From Vibrio scophthalmi LMG 19158 (GTDB lineage: Bacteria; Pseudomonadota; Gammaproteobacteria; Enterobacterales; Vibrionaceae), in the NCBI RefSeq assembly GCF_000222585.1, contig NZ_AFWE01000212.1, positions 1 through 54,597 of the forward strand: DNA of 54,597 nt, given 5' to 3'. The position numbers were made by a program, and so were the translations under genes. The notes beneath the pieces are model-generated. The model did no database searches and was not told where the DNA came from. It saw only the letters and a program-made list of their open reading frames with translations. This document shows, piece by piece, positions 9,583 through 18,222 of the stretch. Each line of letters starts with the position of its first letter. The first letter of the stretch is position 1.

Positions 9583-9605
9583 TTTGATACACACTTTGTA
9601 TCAAA
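9583..9605. promoter_or_regulatory. Perfect 9-bp inverted repeat upstream of nrfB
   Basis: TTTGATACA-N5-TGTATCAAA, centred about 90 bp upstream of the nrfB start. The half-sites contain TTGAT and ATCAA, as in FNR boxes, but 11 bp apart instead of 4, so it is not a standard FNR site. It could be an operator for an unidentified dimeric regulator. Confidence 0.4.
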
Positions 9606-9798
9606 TGAAATCAATTCCTATTTTGGATAAAGCCACAACGCTTCTATGGATATACTACCCCTGTTGACTTTATCCCGCACCTAACAAGCTTAAAAACTCG
9701 ATACTGATCACCCTTTACCAGTCACAACGCTCACGCTAACCCACTGAATAAAAACAAGTAATGCAATTGAAAATCATTACCAAACAAATAAGAGCAAC

Positions 9799-9814
9799 TA
9801 CCCCTTTAGTGGTA
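9799..9814. promoter_or_regulatory. NarP/NarL-type 7-2-7 site upstream of nrfA
   Basis: TACCCCT-TT-AGTGGTA is a perfect pair of inverted heptamers (consensus TACYYMT) with the 2-bp spacing bound by NarP and NarL. It lies about 187 bp upstream of the nrfA start, as expected for nitrate/nitrite control of nrf genes. Confidence 0.75.
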
Positions 9815-9850
9815 TAAATGGCCATTTTTGAACTCGGTCACCTACTTAAA

Positions 9851-9864
9851 TTGATCTCAAACAA
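9851..9864. promoter_or_regulatory. FNR-like site upstream of nrfA
   Basis: TTGAT-CTCA-AACAA matches the FNR consensus TTGAT-N4-ATCAA with one mismatch. If centred at -41.5, transcription would start near 9899, with a TAAATA -10-like hexamer at 9887-9892. That is a class II activation geometry like the E. coli nrfA promoter. Confidence 0.55.
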
Positions 9865-9993
9865 TGAACAATAAATGACCAGAACATAAATATTTACAAT
9901 TCTTTAAACTCACTCTTAGCAACTCCAATTCTTAGTTTGGAATATAGCCAGATCACAACGCTGCTAATAAAAACAGAATATGGAGATAGCACT

Positions 9994-11421
9994 GTGAATA
10001 AATTGCAATGGATAAAACGTTCCGCTGCAGCAATAGTGATAGTGGCAAGTTCAATCATGACGGCTACTAGCGTTGCTGCGTCTGAAGACAAAGCGTTAAT
10101 CGATCCTCGTAACGACGCTTACGAGCAACAACACCCCGACCAATATCATTCATGGCGAGCAACATCAGAAAGTGATGGCATTGATGATGCTTTGGCGGAC
10201 GACCCTAACATGGTTATTTTGTGGGCAGGTTATGGCTTTGCCAAAGACTACAACAAAGCCCGCGGCCACTTTTACGCCCTAGATGATGTACGTCAAACTC
10301 TGCGCACCGGTGGACCAACCGATGAAAACTCAGGGCCAATGCCAATGGCTTGTTGGAGTTGTAAAAGCCCGGATGTGGGGCGCGTAATCGACGAGCAAGG
10401 TGAAGACGGCTACTTCTCTGGTAAGTGGGCGCGCGGAGGCGAGCAAATCGTCAACCCAATTGGCTGTGCTGACTGTCACGATACCCGCAGTGAAGGCTTC
10501 AAAAATGGTGAACCCGCCCTTGCACTTGCCAAACCTTATGTAGAACGCGCATTTACAGCGATCGACAAACCATTCGACCAGCAGTCTCGACTTGATCAGC
10601 AAGCCTCTGTGTGTGGCCAATGTCATGTGGAATATTACTTCACCGGCCCAACCAAAGCGGTCAAATTCCCTTGGGATAAAGGCACCACTGTTGGCGCAAT
10701 GGAAGAGTACTACGATGAAATCGGCTTCAAGGATTGGACGCACAAAGTATCAAAAGCACCAATGCTAAAAGCGCAGCACCCGGGTTATGAAACATGGCGA
10801 GATGGGATTCACGGCAAAAACAAAGTGGCTTGTGTCGATTGTCATATGCCAAAGGTCACCAAAGAAGATGGCACTGTTTATACCGATCATAAAGTCGGTA
10901 ATCCATTTGACCGCTTCGAAGACACCTGTGCCAACTGCCATACTCAATCAAAAGATCAAATGCTGGAGATTGTAAACACTCGTAAAGCACAAGTCCTCAA
11001 TATGAAGTTGACCGCTGAAAAACAAATTGTTGCCGCACACTTTGAAGCGGGCGCAGCATGGGAAGCAGGCGCGACCGACGCCGAAATGGCCGAGATCCTC
11101 CAAGACATTCGCCATGCTCAGTGGCGCTGGGATTACGCGATTGCTTCTCACGGGGTGCACATGCACGCACCGGAAGTCGCGCTAGAAGTACTCGGCACTG
11201 CGGTAGATAAAGCCGCTGATGCACGTACCAAGTTGGTTCGTTTGCTGGCGAAAAAAGGCATCACCGATCCAATTGAAATGCCTGACATTTCAACCAAAGC
11301 CAAAGCACAACAGGCCCTTGGTATGGATATGGACAAGATGAACAGCGAGAAGAAGCACTTCTTAGACACCGTGGTTCCACAATGGGAAGAAAAGGCAGAA
11401 AAACGCGAAGCGCAATATTAA
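9994..11421 (+). CDS. nrfA: NrfA, ammonia-forming cytochrome c nitrite reductase
   Basis: A periplasmic pentaheme enzyme that reduces nitrite to ammonium with six electrons. It starts at GTG 9994 (475 residues), preceded by GGAGAT; an upstream in-frame extension to 9937 has no such support. There is a signal peptide (about 1-29). The catalytic heme site is the lysine-ligated CWSCK (about 120-124). Four CXXCH sites follow: CADCH (158), CGQCH (207), CVDCH and CANCH. The GIHGKNK segment supplies an active-site His, and the [10 protein letters not shown] block carries conserved Tyr. Length agrees with E. coli NrfA (478). It is transcribed divergently from nrfB and not in the same operon. A strong terminator follows. 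Confidence 0.97.
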   Translation: MNKLQWIKRSAAAIVIVASSIMTATSVAASEDKALIDPRNDAYEQQHPDQYHSWRATSESDGIDDALADDPNMVILWAGYGFAKDYNKARGHFYALDDVRQTLRTGGPTDENSGPMPMACWSCKSPDVGRVIDEQGEDGYFSGKWARGGEQIVNPIGCADCHDTRSEGFKNGEPALALAKPYVERAFTAIDKPFDQQSRLDQQASVCGQCHVEYYFTGPTKAVKFPWDKGTTVGAMEEYYDEIGFKDWTHKVSKAPMLKAQHPGYETWRDGIHGKNKVACVDCHMPKVTKEDGTVYTDHKVGNPFDRFEDTCANCHTQSKDQMLEIVNTRKAQVLNMKLTAEKQIVAAHFEAGAAWEAGATDAEMAEILQDIRHAQWRWDYAIASHGVHMHAPEVALEVLGTAVDKAADARTKLVRLLAKKGITDPIEMPDISTKAKAQQALGMDMDKMNSEKKHFLDTVVPQWEEKAEKREAQY

Positions 11422-11449
11422 TGCCTGATTAAACAATCCCTCTAAACAC

Positions 11450-11477
11450 AAAGCCGGCACTGATTGCCGGCTTTTTT
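11450..11477 (+). terminator. Rho-independent terminator of nrfA
   Basis: AAGCCGGCA-CTGAT-TGCCGGCTT followed by TTTT, about 30 nt after the nrfA stop. Confidence 0.92.
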
Positions 11478-11561
11478 GTCTCGCTTGTTTTAATCACTTG
11501 CTCTCATTGCGAATTGCTCACTAGAGGTAATAATCGTCAGGGTAAGTCAACGGAAATAGGT

Positions 11562-12104
11562 TTACTGCCCCGCTTGCATTTGCTTGGCTTGATTGAGCAG
11601 TTGAATGATCGTGATGCGATCCACATCTGGATGCTGCGAGTCTAAAATCTGTGTCCAGATCTCTATGGCGGGCTGATAGCGAAAACTAATGAAGTGATCA
11701 CTCGCGAGCAAAGTCAATGCGGTTAAATTATCCGCCTCTAATGCCAATGACTGGTTAAGTAACCCTTTCACTTCAGCACTCATTTGCTGCTTATTTTGAT
11801 AGTACAGGGCGCTCGCCTTAGCCGATAATTGGCTGGCGCTAGGTGTATCACTGAGCCGCATCGCATAGTCAAAGCAAGTAAGCGCAGCCGTAAACTCTTG
11901 TTGATTTAAGTAACCATGACCTAGCTGAAACCATAAATCAGCTTGATTAGGATCTGCCTTTAACTGGGTTTGCAAATCGCTCATTTGCTGTTGATGGCTA
12001 AACGCACTTTGCTCTAACAACGCATTAGGCGGAGGCGAACCTCTCAGCCAAACAAACAGAGGCACCGAAACCAGAATACTGGCGAGAATCATTTTCTTCA
12101 TCAA
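11562..12104 (-). CDS. nrfG: NrfG-like TPR protein
   Basis: A 180-residue protein with an N-terminal membrane anchor (about residues 5-20) and TPR-type helices, including QADLWFQLGHGYLNQQEF, ALTCFDYAMRL and the FRYQPAIEIWTQIL repeat. NrfG is the TPR chaperone that helps the NrfEFG lyase recognise the C-terminal region of apo-NrfA. The family resemblance is to CcmI/NrfG C-terminal TPR proteins. Here it is convergent with nrfA and detached from the nrfBCDE...F operon, so it must have its own promoter. GAGG precedes the ATG. Confidence 0.8.
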   Translation of the reverse strand: MMKKMILASILVSVPLFVWLRGSPPPNALLEQSAFSHQQQMSDLQTQLKADPNQADLWFQLGHGYLNQQEFTAALTCFDYAMRLSDTPSASQLSAKASALYYQNKQQMSAEVKGLLNQSLALEADNLTALTLLASDHFISFRYQPAIEIWTQILDSQHPDVDRITIIQLLNQAKQMQAGQ

Positions 12105-12191
12105 ATGTGCCTCTTGCTAGATTGTGCGATTAATTACAGATTATATCGTGCTAGGATGAGCTTATCTTTGATCCAGTAGTAAATACCTCAG

Positions 12192-12539
12192 ATGAAAAAC
12201 AAAATAATCCCATCGCAACAAACACAACAAGAAGCCACCAGCATCGCCAAGGCGACGCAAAAACAAGGGCAAACGAAAGAGCAGACCAAACTGATCGCGC
12301 AAGGGATTGAGAAAGGCATCGCACAATATAAAAAACAGCAAAAAGAAAAAGCACGCCAAGCAGACAAAGCGAAGAAAAAAATTCAGCGAAGTAAACGCAT
12401 TGACAACGAAAAGAGTGATGAGACTCAACAGCCTGAAACAACATCAACTTCAACAAACACAAAAAGATCTATACTGCCTTGGATGCTACTTGCCGTCAGC
12501 TGGATAGGATTTTTTGTTTATGTTTCACAGGCTATGTAA
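12192..12539 (+). CDS. DUF2956 family protein
   Basis: A 115-residue very basic protein. The N-terminal half carries QQEATSIAKATQKQGQTKEQ and a lysine-rich helix (about 45-75), followed by a hydrophilic linker and one C-terminal membrane helix (about 95-113). This matches DUF2956, a gammaproteobacterial family of unknown function. The 3' end overlaps the lipoprotein gene that follows. Confidence 0.8.
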   Translation: MKNKIIPSQQTQQEATSIAKATQKQGQTKEQTKLIAQGIEKGIAQYKKQQKEKARQADKAKKKIQRSKRIDNEKSDETQQPETTSTSTNTKRSILPWMLLAVSWIGFFVYVSQAM

Positions 12540-12879
12540 ATCGGTTGTCGTTGCACTATTCTCAATCAGCATATTGGGCTGCACGACACCCACAACGATA
12601 ATGGACAAGCATGCCGAAACGGTTCATTTAAGAATGGACAGTGGTTTTAATGCGGGCGATTGTTTGTGGTTAGGGGAAGTTACGGGCAGTGAAGGTCACT
12701 GGTACTCTTACTTATTCTTTGCCAATGATGTGCTGATTCAGGGCGCATTGCACGACATAAAAAACCGCGCCAATCAACTTGGCGCGGACACGGTGTACAT
12801 GATCACCCCACAAGATTTTGCAACCTCGTTCACCGTCGTTGGCAATGCATATCAATGTCATGGGATCATAACGAAATAG
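12520..12879 (+). CDS. DUF4156-like lipoprotein
   Basis: A 119-residue predicted outer-membrane or inner-membrane lipoprotein: signal sequence with lipobox ISILGC, then a small domain with conserved Cys and the segment ALHDIKNRANQLGADTVYM, as in DUF4156 proteins. Function unknown. I chose ATG 12520 (AGGA about 10 nt upstream) over TTG 12514. It overlaps the end of the DUF2956 gene by 20 nt, so the two are probably co-transcribed. Confidence 0.8.
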   Translation: MFHRLCKSVVVALFSISILGCTTPTTIMDKHAETVHLRMDSGFNAGDCLWLGEVTGSEGHWYSYLFFANDVLIQGALHDIKNRANQLGADTVYMITPQDFATSFTVVGNAYQCHGIITK

Positions 12880-13005
12880 AAACGACGGCCAGAATACGGG
12901 AGTTATTCATTTACTTGTGATTTCAGCTCAAACTCTATGTTTCAAAAATCTCTATTGCAAAAACATAAGTTCCAAACACGATGCTGTAAAACGCTATTGC
13001 AAAGA

Positions 13006-13293
13006 TTAAGCTCGGAAACCTAAGCTCGCAGCAATATCCGGTTCACGGTCTGTCACCCACTGACTATCAAAAGGGCCCCAATCCGATAGCTGATAATAGC
13101 CATCATTATGACGTCGACCATCTTGAACAAAAGCAAGTTCAATACCGATACCCGGCAAAGCTTTAATTACATCTTGAATTGTGCGACGTGGCCAGCCAGT
13201 CTGCTCAATTAATTTAGGAACATTTGGTCTCTCTAGACTTTCAACTAGCAGAGCTAAATACAAACGCCTTGCAAACACAGGACTCAGTTCCAT
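13006..13293 (-). CDS. Small winged helix-turn-helix protein
   Basis: A 95-residue protein. The middle part, VPKLIEQTGWPRRTIQDVIKAL (in two pieces: VPKLIEQTG, then WPRRTIQDVIKAL), reads as a helix-turn-helix. It is followed by a wing-like strand pair ELAFVQDGRRHNDGYYQL. It is probably a small DNA-binding regulator; the target is unknown. GAGG lies upstream of the ATG at 13293. It stands alone between plus-strand genes. Confidence 0.7.
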   Translation of the reverse strand: MELSPVFARRLYLALLVESLERPNVPKLIEQTGWPRRTIQDVIKALPGIGIELAFVQDGRRHNDGYYQLSDWGPFDSQWVTDREPDIAASLGFRA

Positions 13294-13377
13294 TGATACC
13301 TCCTATAAACTTCAAAGGACATTATTTCCTTTTATCCAATCCGTTTGTTGCGTTTGATCAATAACTCGCCATTCCCC

Positions 13378-13400
13378 TACCCCTTTAGGGGGTATTTTTT
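13378..13400 (+). terminator. Terminator-like hairpin with no obvious upstream plus-strand gene
   Basis: TACCCC-TTTAG-GGGGTA followed by six T on the plus strand. The only nearby plus-strand gene upstream is the lipoprotein ending at 12879, beyond an opposite-strand gene. It may end a short unannotated transcript starting around 13300 or act as an insulator for the gene that follows. Confidence 0.5.
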
Positions 13401-13492
13401 ACTCATCAAAATATATCCGTCACACTTTTGTCTCATTACCAACTTCCTGATAGGATTCATAAATAACAATAAATGCCTCTTAGGAGAGAAAA

Positions 13493-13840
13493 ATGAAAGT
13501 CACCATGTATGGTATTCCAAACTGCGATACGATAAAAAAAGCGAAGAAATGGCTCAGCGAGCAAAACGTGGAATTTGACTTTCACGATTACCGTAAGCAA
13601 GGTGTTGATTCCGAAATGATTACTCAGTTTTGCCAAGCACTCGGTTGGGAAAATGTCGTCAATAAGCGTGGCACCACTTTTCGTCAGCTAAGCCAGGAAC
13701 AAAAAGACGGCTTAAACGAGCAAAGCGCAATTTCACTGTTGGTTGAGCAGCCAGCAATGATCAAGCGACCAATTTTACTGGTTGATGGGCAATATCACCT
13801 TGGTTTTAAAGCCGATCAATACGCAGCAGTTTTTGCATAG
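13493..13840 (+). CDS. ArsC/Spx-family thioredoxin-fold protein (YffB-like)
   Basis: A 115-residue cytoplasmic protein of the ArsC/Spx/YffB family. The N-terminal MYGIPNCDTIKKAKKWL carries the single conserved Cys, and the C-terminus has the family segment KRPILLVDG. E. coli YffB also lies directly upstream of dapE, so this is the YffB orthologue rather than a true arsenate reductase. The reaction is not established. TTAGGAG precedes the ATG; 28 bp separates it from dapE. Confidence 0.9.
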   Translation: MKVTMYGIPNCDTIKKAKKWLSEQNVEFDFHDYRKQGVDSEMITQFCQALGWENVVNKRGTTFRQLSQEQKDGLNEQSAISLLVEQPAMIKRPILLVDGQYHLGFKADQYAAVFA

Positions 13841-13867
13841 CAATATTTTATTAAAAGGATTTCAAGG

Positions 13868-15001
13868 ATGAGCGATAGCCCTGTATTGGCTCTGGCAAAA
13901 GATTTAATTGGCCGACAATCAGTAACCCCTGAAGATGCGGGTTGCCAACAAGTGATGATAGATCGTCTCAAATCACTCGGATTTGAGATTGAAGTGATGG
14001 TGTTTGAAGACACCACCAACTTCTGGGCTCGCCGTGGTGCGGAAGCGCCCCTATTTGCGTTTGCCGGTCATACTGATGTTGTGCCTGCTGGCCCAGTAGA
14101 ACAATGGCGTACCCCGCCCTTTGAGCCAACAGTGATTGACGGCTACTTACATGGCCGCGGCGCAGCAGACATGAAAGGCTCACTCGCCTGTATGGTTGTG
14201 GCTGTCGAACGTTTCATCGAAGAGAATCCCGCCCATACAGGTTCGATTGCCTTTTTGATCACTTCCGATGAAGAAGGCCCGTTTATTAATGGCACGACTC
14301 GCGTCGTTGATACCTTAATGGCGCGTGATGAAATCATCGATATGTGTATTGTTGGCGAGCCATCAAGTACGCATGCCGTCGGTGATGTGGTTAAAAATGG
14401 CCGTCGCGGTTCAATTACCGGTGATCTACGAGTGAAGGGAACCCAAGGCCATGTCGCCTATCCTCACCTAGCCAACAACCCGATTCATCAAGCACTGCCG
14501 GCCTTAGCTGAACTTGCTGCAACGCAATGGGATAATGGCAACGACTACTTCCCACCCACCAGCTTCCAGATCCCGAATCTAGCCGCAGGCACTGGTGCCT
14601 CAAATGTTATTCCTGGCGAGTTCGACGTGCAGTTCAACTTCCGTTTTAGTACCGAGCTAACGGATAGTGAAATCAAACGCCGTGTACACTCAACCCTCGA
14701 TGCCCATGGTTTAGACTACGATCTAAAGTGGACGCTAAGCGGCCAGCCATTTTTAACCGATACAGGGACATTACTCAGTGCGGTGGTGAAAGGCGTCGCC
14801 GACGTAAACCATAAAGAGCCACAGCTACTGACCACCGGTGGCACCTCTGATGGGCGCTTTATTGCACAAATGGGGACACAAGTGGTTGAGCTCGGTCCTG
14901 TGAATGCCACCATTCACAAAGTGAATGAGTGTGTCAGTATTGCCGACCTAGAAAAACTGACCGATATGTATCAAAAAGTACTGGAGAATATCCTCGCGTG
15001 A
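13868..15001 (+). CDS. dapE: Succinyl-diaminopimelate desuccinylase
   Basis: A 377-residue dinuclear zinc hydrolase of the M20 family. It converts N-succinyl-LL-2,6-diaminopimelate to LL-diaminopimelate plus succinate in lysine and peptidoglycan precursor synthesis. Visible motifs: [12 protein letters not shown] (metal His and Asp), [10 protein letters not shown] (bridging Asp), [12 protein letters not shown] (catalytic Glu and metal Glu), the dimerisation-domain [12 protein letters not shown], and the C-terminal ATIHKVNE metal His. Length matches E. coli DapE. Its stop overlaps the start of the M15 peptidase gene. Confidence 0.97.
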   Translation: MSDSPVLALAKDLIGRQSVTPEDAGCQQVMIDRLKSLGFEIEVMVFEDTTNFWARRGAEAPLFAFAGHTDVVPAGPVEQWRTPPFEPTVIDGYLHGRGAADMKGSLACMVVAVERFIEENPAHTGSIAFLITSDEEGPFINGTTRVVDTLMARDEIIDMCIVGEPSSTHAVGDVVKNGRRGSITGDLRVKGTQGHVAYPHLANNPIHQALPALAELAATQWDNGNDYFPPTSFQIPNLAAGTGASNVIPGEFDVQFNFRFSTELTDSEIKRRVHSTLDAHGLDYDLKWTLSGQPFLTDTGTLLSAVVKGVADVNHKEPQLLTTGGTSDGRFIAQMGTQVVELGPVNATIHKVNECVSIADLEKLTDMYQKVLENILA

Positions 15002-15684
15002 TCATGACGCCTGAGCAGCTCACAGGCCAAAGCCAAAGCCACCTCTCTGAGGTGGTGATTGGTCAGAAAGCCTTCTTAGTTCATCTTGAGGTTGGCAATG
15101 ATTTGCTACGCCTCAAGCAAGCGGCGACTCAGGCGGGGTTTAATCTCAATATCGCCAGTGGCTTTCGCGACTTTGAACGACAGAAAACCATTTGGAACAA
15201 TAAGATTTTAGGTCACAGCGCTATTCTCGATAGTGATAGCCAACCCATTGATGACACAACACTGAGCGAGTTAGAGAAAGTGATGGCAATTTTACGCTGG
15301 TCGGCACTGCCCGGCGGAAGTCGTCATCATTGGGGGTGTGAATTTGATCTGTTTGACCGCGATTTGTTACCACAAGGCGTACAGTTAAAGCTGGAGCCAT
15401 GGGAGTATTTACAAGGTCATCAAACGCCATTTTATCAATGGTTAAAAGACAATCTCGCTCAATTTGGTTTTTTCTTTCCCTATGCCGACGATCTTGGTGG
15501 CGTGGCCCCAGAGCCTTGGCATATTAGCCATAAGCACACCGCGCACGATTGTTTAGCGCAATTCTCTCCAGCGATACTTGAGCAACAATTGCGTCTTGAT
15601 CCCATCTTGGCGATGGAAGAGGTGTTAAGCCAGCTTGATTACATCTACACTCAGTTTATTACCAATATTTGTGGAGAAGTATGA
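14998..15684 (+). CDS. M15 family (VanY-like) D,D-carboxypeptidase
   Basis: About 228 residues. The zinc-peptidase signature is present: SGFRDFERQ (family block), [17 protein letters not shown] (metal ligands His and Asp) and EPWHISH (catalytic Glu and metal His). M15B enzymes trim D-Ala from peptidoglycan peptides. There is no signal peptide, so it would be cytoplasmic or exported unusually. The start is GTG 14998 (GGAG 11 nt upstream) or ATG 15004. It overlaps dapE at its start and the next gene at its stop (ATGA), so all are one operon. Confidence 0.87.
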   Translation: MIMTPEQLTGQSQSHLSEVVIGQKAFLVHLEVGNDLLRLKQAATQAGFNLNIASGFRDFERQKTIWNNKILGHSAILDSDSQPIDDTTLSELEKVMAILRWSALPGGSRHHWGCEFDLFDRDLLPQGVQLKLEPWEYLQGHQTPFYQWLKDNLAQFGFFFPYADDLGGVAPEPWHISHKHTAHDCLAQFSPAILEQQLRLDPILAMEEVLSQLDYIYTQFITNICGEV

Positions 15685-15872
15685 TGGATTTACTAACTAA
15701 TCCGTGGGTCATCATTACCATCGTTTTATGCGTCATCATTGGTAATATCGCCGCCTTAAAATATACCGCCAATATGAAGATGGGCCAGATGAAAAAGCGC
15801 GACCCCGCCGATCACAAAACGTCGTCACATCAAGAAGAACAGCCTGAAAGCAAAAACCCGCCTAAAGACTAA
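15681..15872 (+). CDS. DUF2897-like small membrane protein
   Basis: A 63-residue protein with one transmembrane helix (about residues 7-27) followed by a short charged tail rich in Lys, Asp and Glu. The sequence resembles DUF2897 proteins found beside this locus in Vibrio; function unknown. ATG 15681 overlaps the M15 stop by 4 nt with GGAGAAG upstream. It is the last gene of the yffB-dapE-M15 unit. Confidence 0.75.
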   Translation: MMDLLTNPWVIITIVLCVIIGNIAALKYTANMKMGQMKKRDPADHKTSSHQEEQPESKNPPKD

Positions 15873-15960
15873 TACTCCAACTATGGGCTCGTCCGGCGGG
15901 TCTTTTATTTCATCTAAACGATAACTTGCTTATCGTTGCTCACTCGCAACTTAATATGCG

Positions 15961-16737
15961 CTACTTAATGTGATCCCACGAGATATTAGAAACGATTCGG
16001 CAATCATCGCACTTGAAGTAGAAAATATCGTGTAACGGCGCGTCCAACAGCCACTCCCCACCACATTTCGGACACTTACGGCTCTTTTCTTCCGCCAAGC
16101 TCGCACCACCAACGCGGTATTGATAGTAATACGTCGGAATGGTGGTCAAAAACTCAATCCGACCACGCAAATCCCAACCACGGCGGAATAATACGCTGTC
16201 GGTGTCGCAAATCTCATGCAGCGCGGCATGTTCAGCACGGCAACCGCCCGCCATTTGCAATTCATCACACGCTTGCCACTCTGTTTGCCATTTCACTACC
16301 GCTTTATGATCGCCATTTAAAGTTGGTCCATTACGGTACAGAGGGATTGGCAACAAGGTTTCACCGCTGCGCAGTGGTGAGCACGTATGAACGTAAGTGG
16401 TGTAGAGCACTTGCCAACTTGGCGTCTCTTCTTCTGCTGCTTCTTCTGAATTTAAGTCACGCCCCAGCATACGCATTTTTGGTGCCAGTAAGCTCGCCTC
16501 CGCTAAACGGTTGATGCACACTTTAACAAAGTCAGAATGGTTATTAGGATGTAAGCTCTGTTTTTCAGGACAGACCACACGCACATAAAACTCGCCATCC
16601 CCCATCACAATCGGGAATTCGCGACCGAGCACTTGGCCGTTGTAACGCAACGCATCCATCAAACCATTGATGGCTTTGTCTACGGCACTAATGGTGGTGT
16701 TATCAAAACACTCAAATTGAAGTTCAACAACGTACAT
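15961..16737 (-). CDS. DUF2310 zinc-ribbon protein
   Basis: A 258-residue cytoplasmic protein with a C-terminal zinc ribbon: KCPKCGGEW, then about 17 residues, then FKCDDCR. The N-terminal domain has no motif I recognise. DUF2310 proteins are described as possible nucleic-acid-binding zinc-ribbon proteins, without a defined role. It starts 2 nt after the syd stop, so it is in an operon with syd. Confidence 0.87.
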   Translation of the reverse strand: MYVVELQFECFDNTTISAVDKAINGLMDALRYNGQVLGREFPIVMGDGEFYVRVVCPEKQSLHPNNHSDFVKVCINRLAEASLLAPKMRMLGRDLNSEEAAEEETPSWQVLYTTYVHTCSPLRSGETLLPIPLYRNGPTLNGDHKAVVKWQTEWQACDELQMAGGCRAEHAALHEICDTDSVLFRRGWDLRGRIEFLTTIPTYYYQYRVGGASLAEEKSRKCPKCGGEWLLDAPLHDIFYFKCDDCRIVSNISWDHIK

Positions 16738-16739
16738 GG

Positions 16740-17285
16740 TTACACCGCAGGCTCTAAGTGATTTAAGAATTCAGCCACATTCTCGGCCAAGACATCACGC
16801 TTATCGGTGCCTAGGCGCTCAAGCACGACATTGCCGGTGAGGTTACAAATGGAGATCACATCAAGCTCCGCGTCTGTCGCCGCAATAAATACCGTTGGCT
16901 TAAGTTTTAAACGACGCTGCGTCACCAAGTGGCCAAGAATGTTCTCTTGTAGGCGAACAAAATCTTCATCATTCCAAACTTGCAGCAGTGACAAACCGTT
17001 ACCATTCCAGCTTGCATCCATGTCGGCACTGTATTGGCTGCCATAAAAATGTTTAATATCGTCATGCAATGTCAATTCAATGCCTTGTTCCACGTTAGTG
17101 AAATCAGCAAACTCATCACGAGAAAACGCTTGCCACTCAACGCTATCCGCGCGTTTTTGTTCAACACAAGGGGAAACGAGGTCGGCCAATTCTTCACTGA
17201 TTGGCAATGAGCCGTGTTGCTCTTGGAAGGCTGAGCGGTATTTTTCACTGAATGTGCGTAAGGCTTGCAAAACGTTGTCAGCCAT
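16740..17285 (-). CDS. syd: SecY-interacting protein Syd
   Basis: A 181-residue peripheral membrane protein that binds SecY and is thought to monitor SecYEG assembly. The sequence matches Syd over its length (E. coli 181 residues), with the acidic and aromatic blocks [21 protein letters not shown] and [12 protein letters not shown] in the expected order. I chose ATG 17285 (GGAG upstream); a longer frame to 17339 would run toward queF. It is divergent from queF, as in E. coli. Confidence 0.92.
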   Translation of the reverse strand: MADNVLQALRTFSEKYRSAFQEQHGSLPISEELADLVSPCVEQKRADSVEWQAFSRDEFADFTNVEQGIELTLHDDIKHFYGSQYSADMDASWNGNGLSLLQVWNDEDFVRLQENILGHLVTQRRLKLKPTVFIAATDAELDVISICNLTGNVVLERLGTDKRDVLAENVAEFLNHLEPAV

Positions 17286-17362
17286 TCGGTTCTCCAATTT
17301 AATGACACTGGGTGCGAGATTGCGTAAAATTCCCGTCATTCTAATCCAAATCGATCCAAAGT

Positions 17363-18208
17363 ATGAGTAAATATTCCAACGCTAAAGAGCTCGCCGGGTT
17401 AACACTAGGCCAAAAGACTGAGTACGCAAGTCTCTACAACCCATCGCTACTTCAGCCTGTACCACGTAGCCTAAACCGTGATGATCTTGAACTGGGTGAC
17501 ACGCTCCCTTTTCATGGTTGCGACATTTGGACCTTGTATGAACTCTCTTGGTTGAACGACAAAGGATTACCTCAAGTTGCGGTGGGTGATGTGAGCATTC
17601 CCGCCACTAGCGCAAACTTGATCGAATCAAAGTCCTTTAAACTTTACCTTAATAGCTTGAACCAAACGCGCTTTACTTGCTGGGATGATGTCGAAGCGAC
17701 ATTGATCAAAGATCTCTCTCACTGCGCTGGTGAAACCGTCAGCGTAACATTGCGCTCAGTCGAAGATTACACCGACACGGTTATCGTCACGATGGCAGGT
17801 GAGTGCATTGATCATCAAGATATAGAAATCACGCATTATGAGTTTGACGCAAGCTTACTTGAAGGTGCTGCGGAAGAAGAAGTCGTCACCGAATCACTGC
17901 ATAGCCATTTATTGAAATCAAATTGCCTAATTACCAACCAACCGGACTGGGGCAGTGTCGAAATTCAATATCACGGTCAAAAAATTAACCGTGAAGCTCT
18001 GTTACGATACATCGTTTCGTTTCGTGAGCATAACGAGTTTCACGAGCAGTGTGTTGAACGCATCTTTACTGACATCATGACCTATTGTCAGCCAGAAAAG
18101 TTGACTGTTTACGCGCGTTACACTCGTCGAGGTGGTTTAGATATCAACCCTTACCGTTCGACAGAGCAAGCACAGCCTAACCATAATCAGCGTATGGCTC
18201 GTCAATAA
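17363..18208 (+). CDS. queF: NADPH-dependent 7-cyano-7-deazaguanine reductase
   Basis: A 281-residue enzyme of queuosine biosynthesis that reduces the nitrile preQ0 to preQ1 with NADPH. It is the long, two-domain (YqcD-type) form. The catalytic Cys is in [13 protein letters not shown] (Cys188), followed by the QueF motif [15 protein letters not shown] with the NADPH/preQ0-binding residues. Length matches E. coli QueF (282). It lies 77 bp from the divergent syd gene. Confidence 0.97.
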   Translation: MSKYSNAKELAGLTLGQKTEYASLYNPSLLQPVPRSLNRDDLELGDTLPFHGCDIWTLYELSWLNDKGLPQVAVGDVSIPATSANLIESKSFKLYLNSLNQTRFTCWDDVEATLIKDLSHCAGETVSVTLRSVEDYTDTVIVTMAGECIDHQDIEITHYEFDASLLEGAAEEEVVTESLHSHLLKSNCLITNQPDWGSVEIQYHGQKINREALLRYIVSFREHNEFHEQCVERIFTDIMTYCQPEKLTVYARYTRRGGLDINPYRSTEQAQPNHNQRMARQ

Positions 18209-18222
18209 GGATAGTTTTTAGG

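Noticed and set aside
9583-9605. Palindrome as an FNR site
   Set aside because: Half-sites are 11 bp apart; FNR needs 4 bp between TTGAT and ATCAA.
9937-9993. Upstream extension of nrfA
   Set aside because: No Shine-Dalgarno, and it would place extra residues before a clean signal peptide; GTG 9994 fits better.
10330-10743. ORFs antisense to nrfA
   Set aside because: No start signals or homology; overlap a well-supported pentaheme cytochrome gene.
12151-12462. Hydrophobic ORFs opposite the DUF2956 gene
   Set aside because: They are antisense shadows of a lysine-rich gene (Lys codons read as Phe/Leu on the other strand).
13378-13394. TACCCC...GGGGTA as a NarP/NarL site
   Set aside because: Spacing between heptamers is not 2 bp and a T run follows, so a terminator is the better reading.
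15857-15905. CCCGCC...GGCGGG as a terminator after the DUF2897 gene
   Set aside because: The stem is short with a loop of more than 30 nt; I would not call it.
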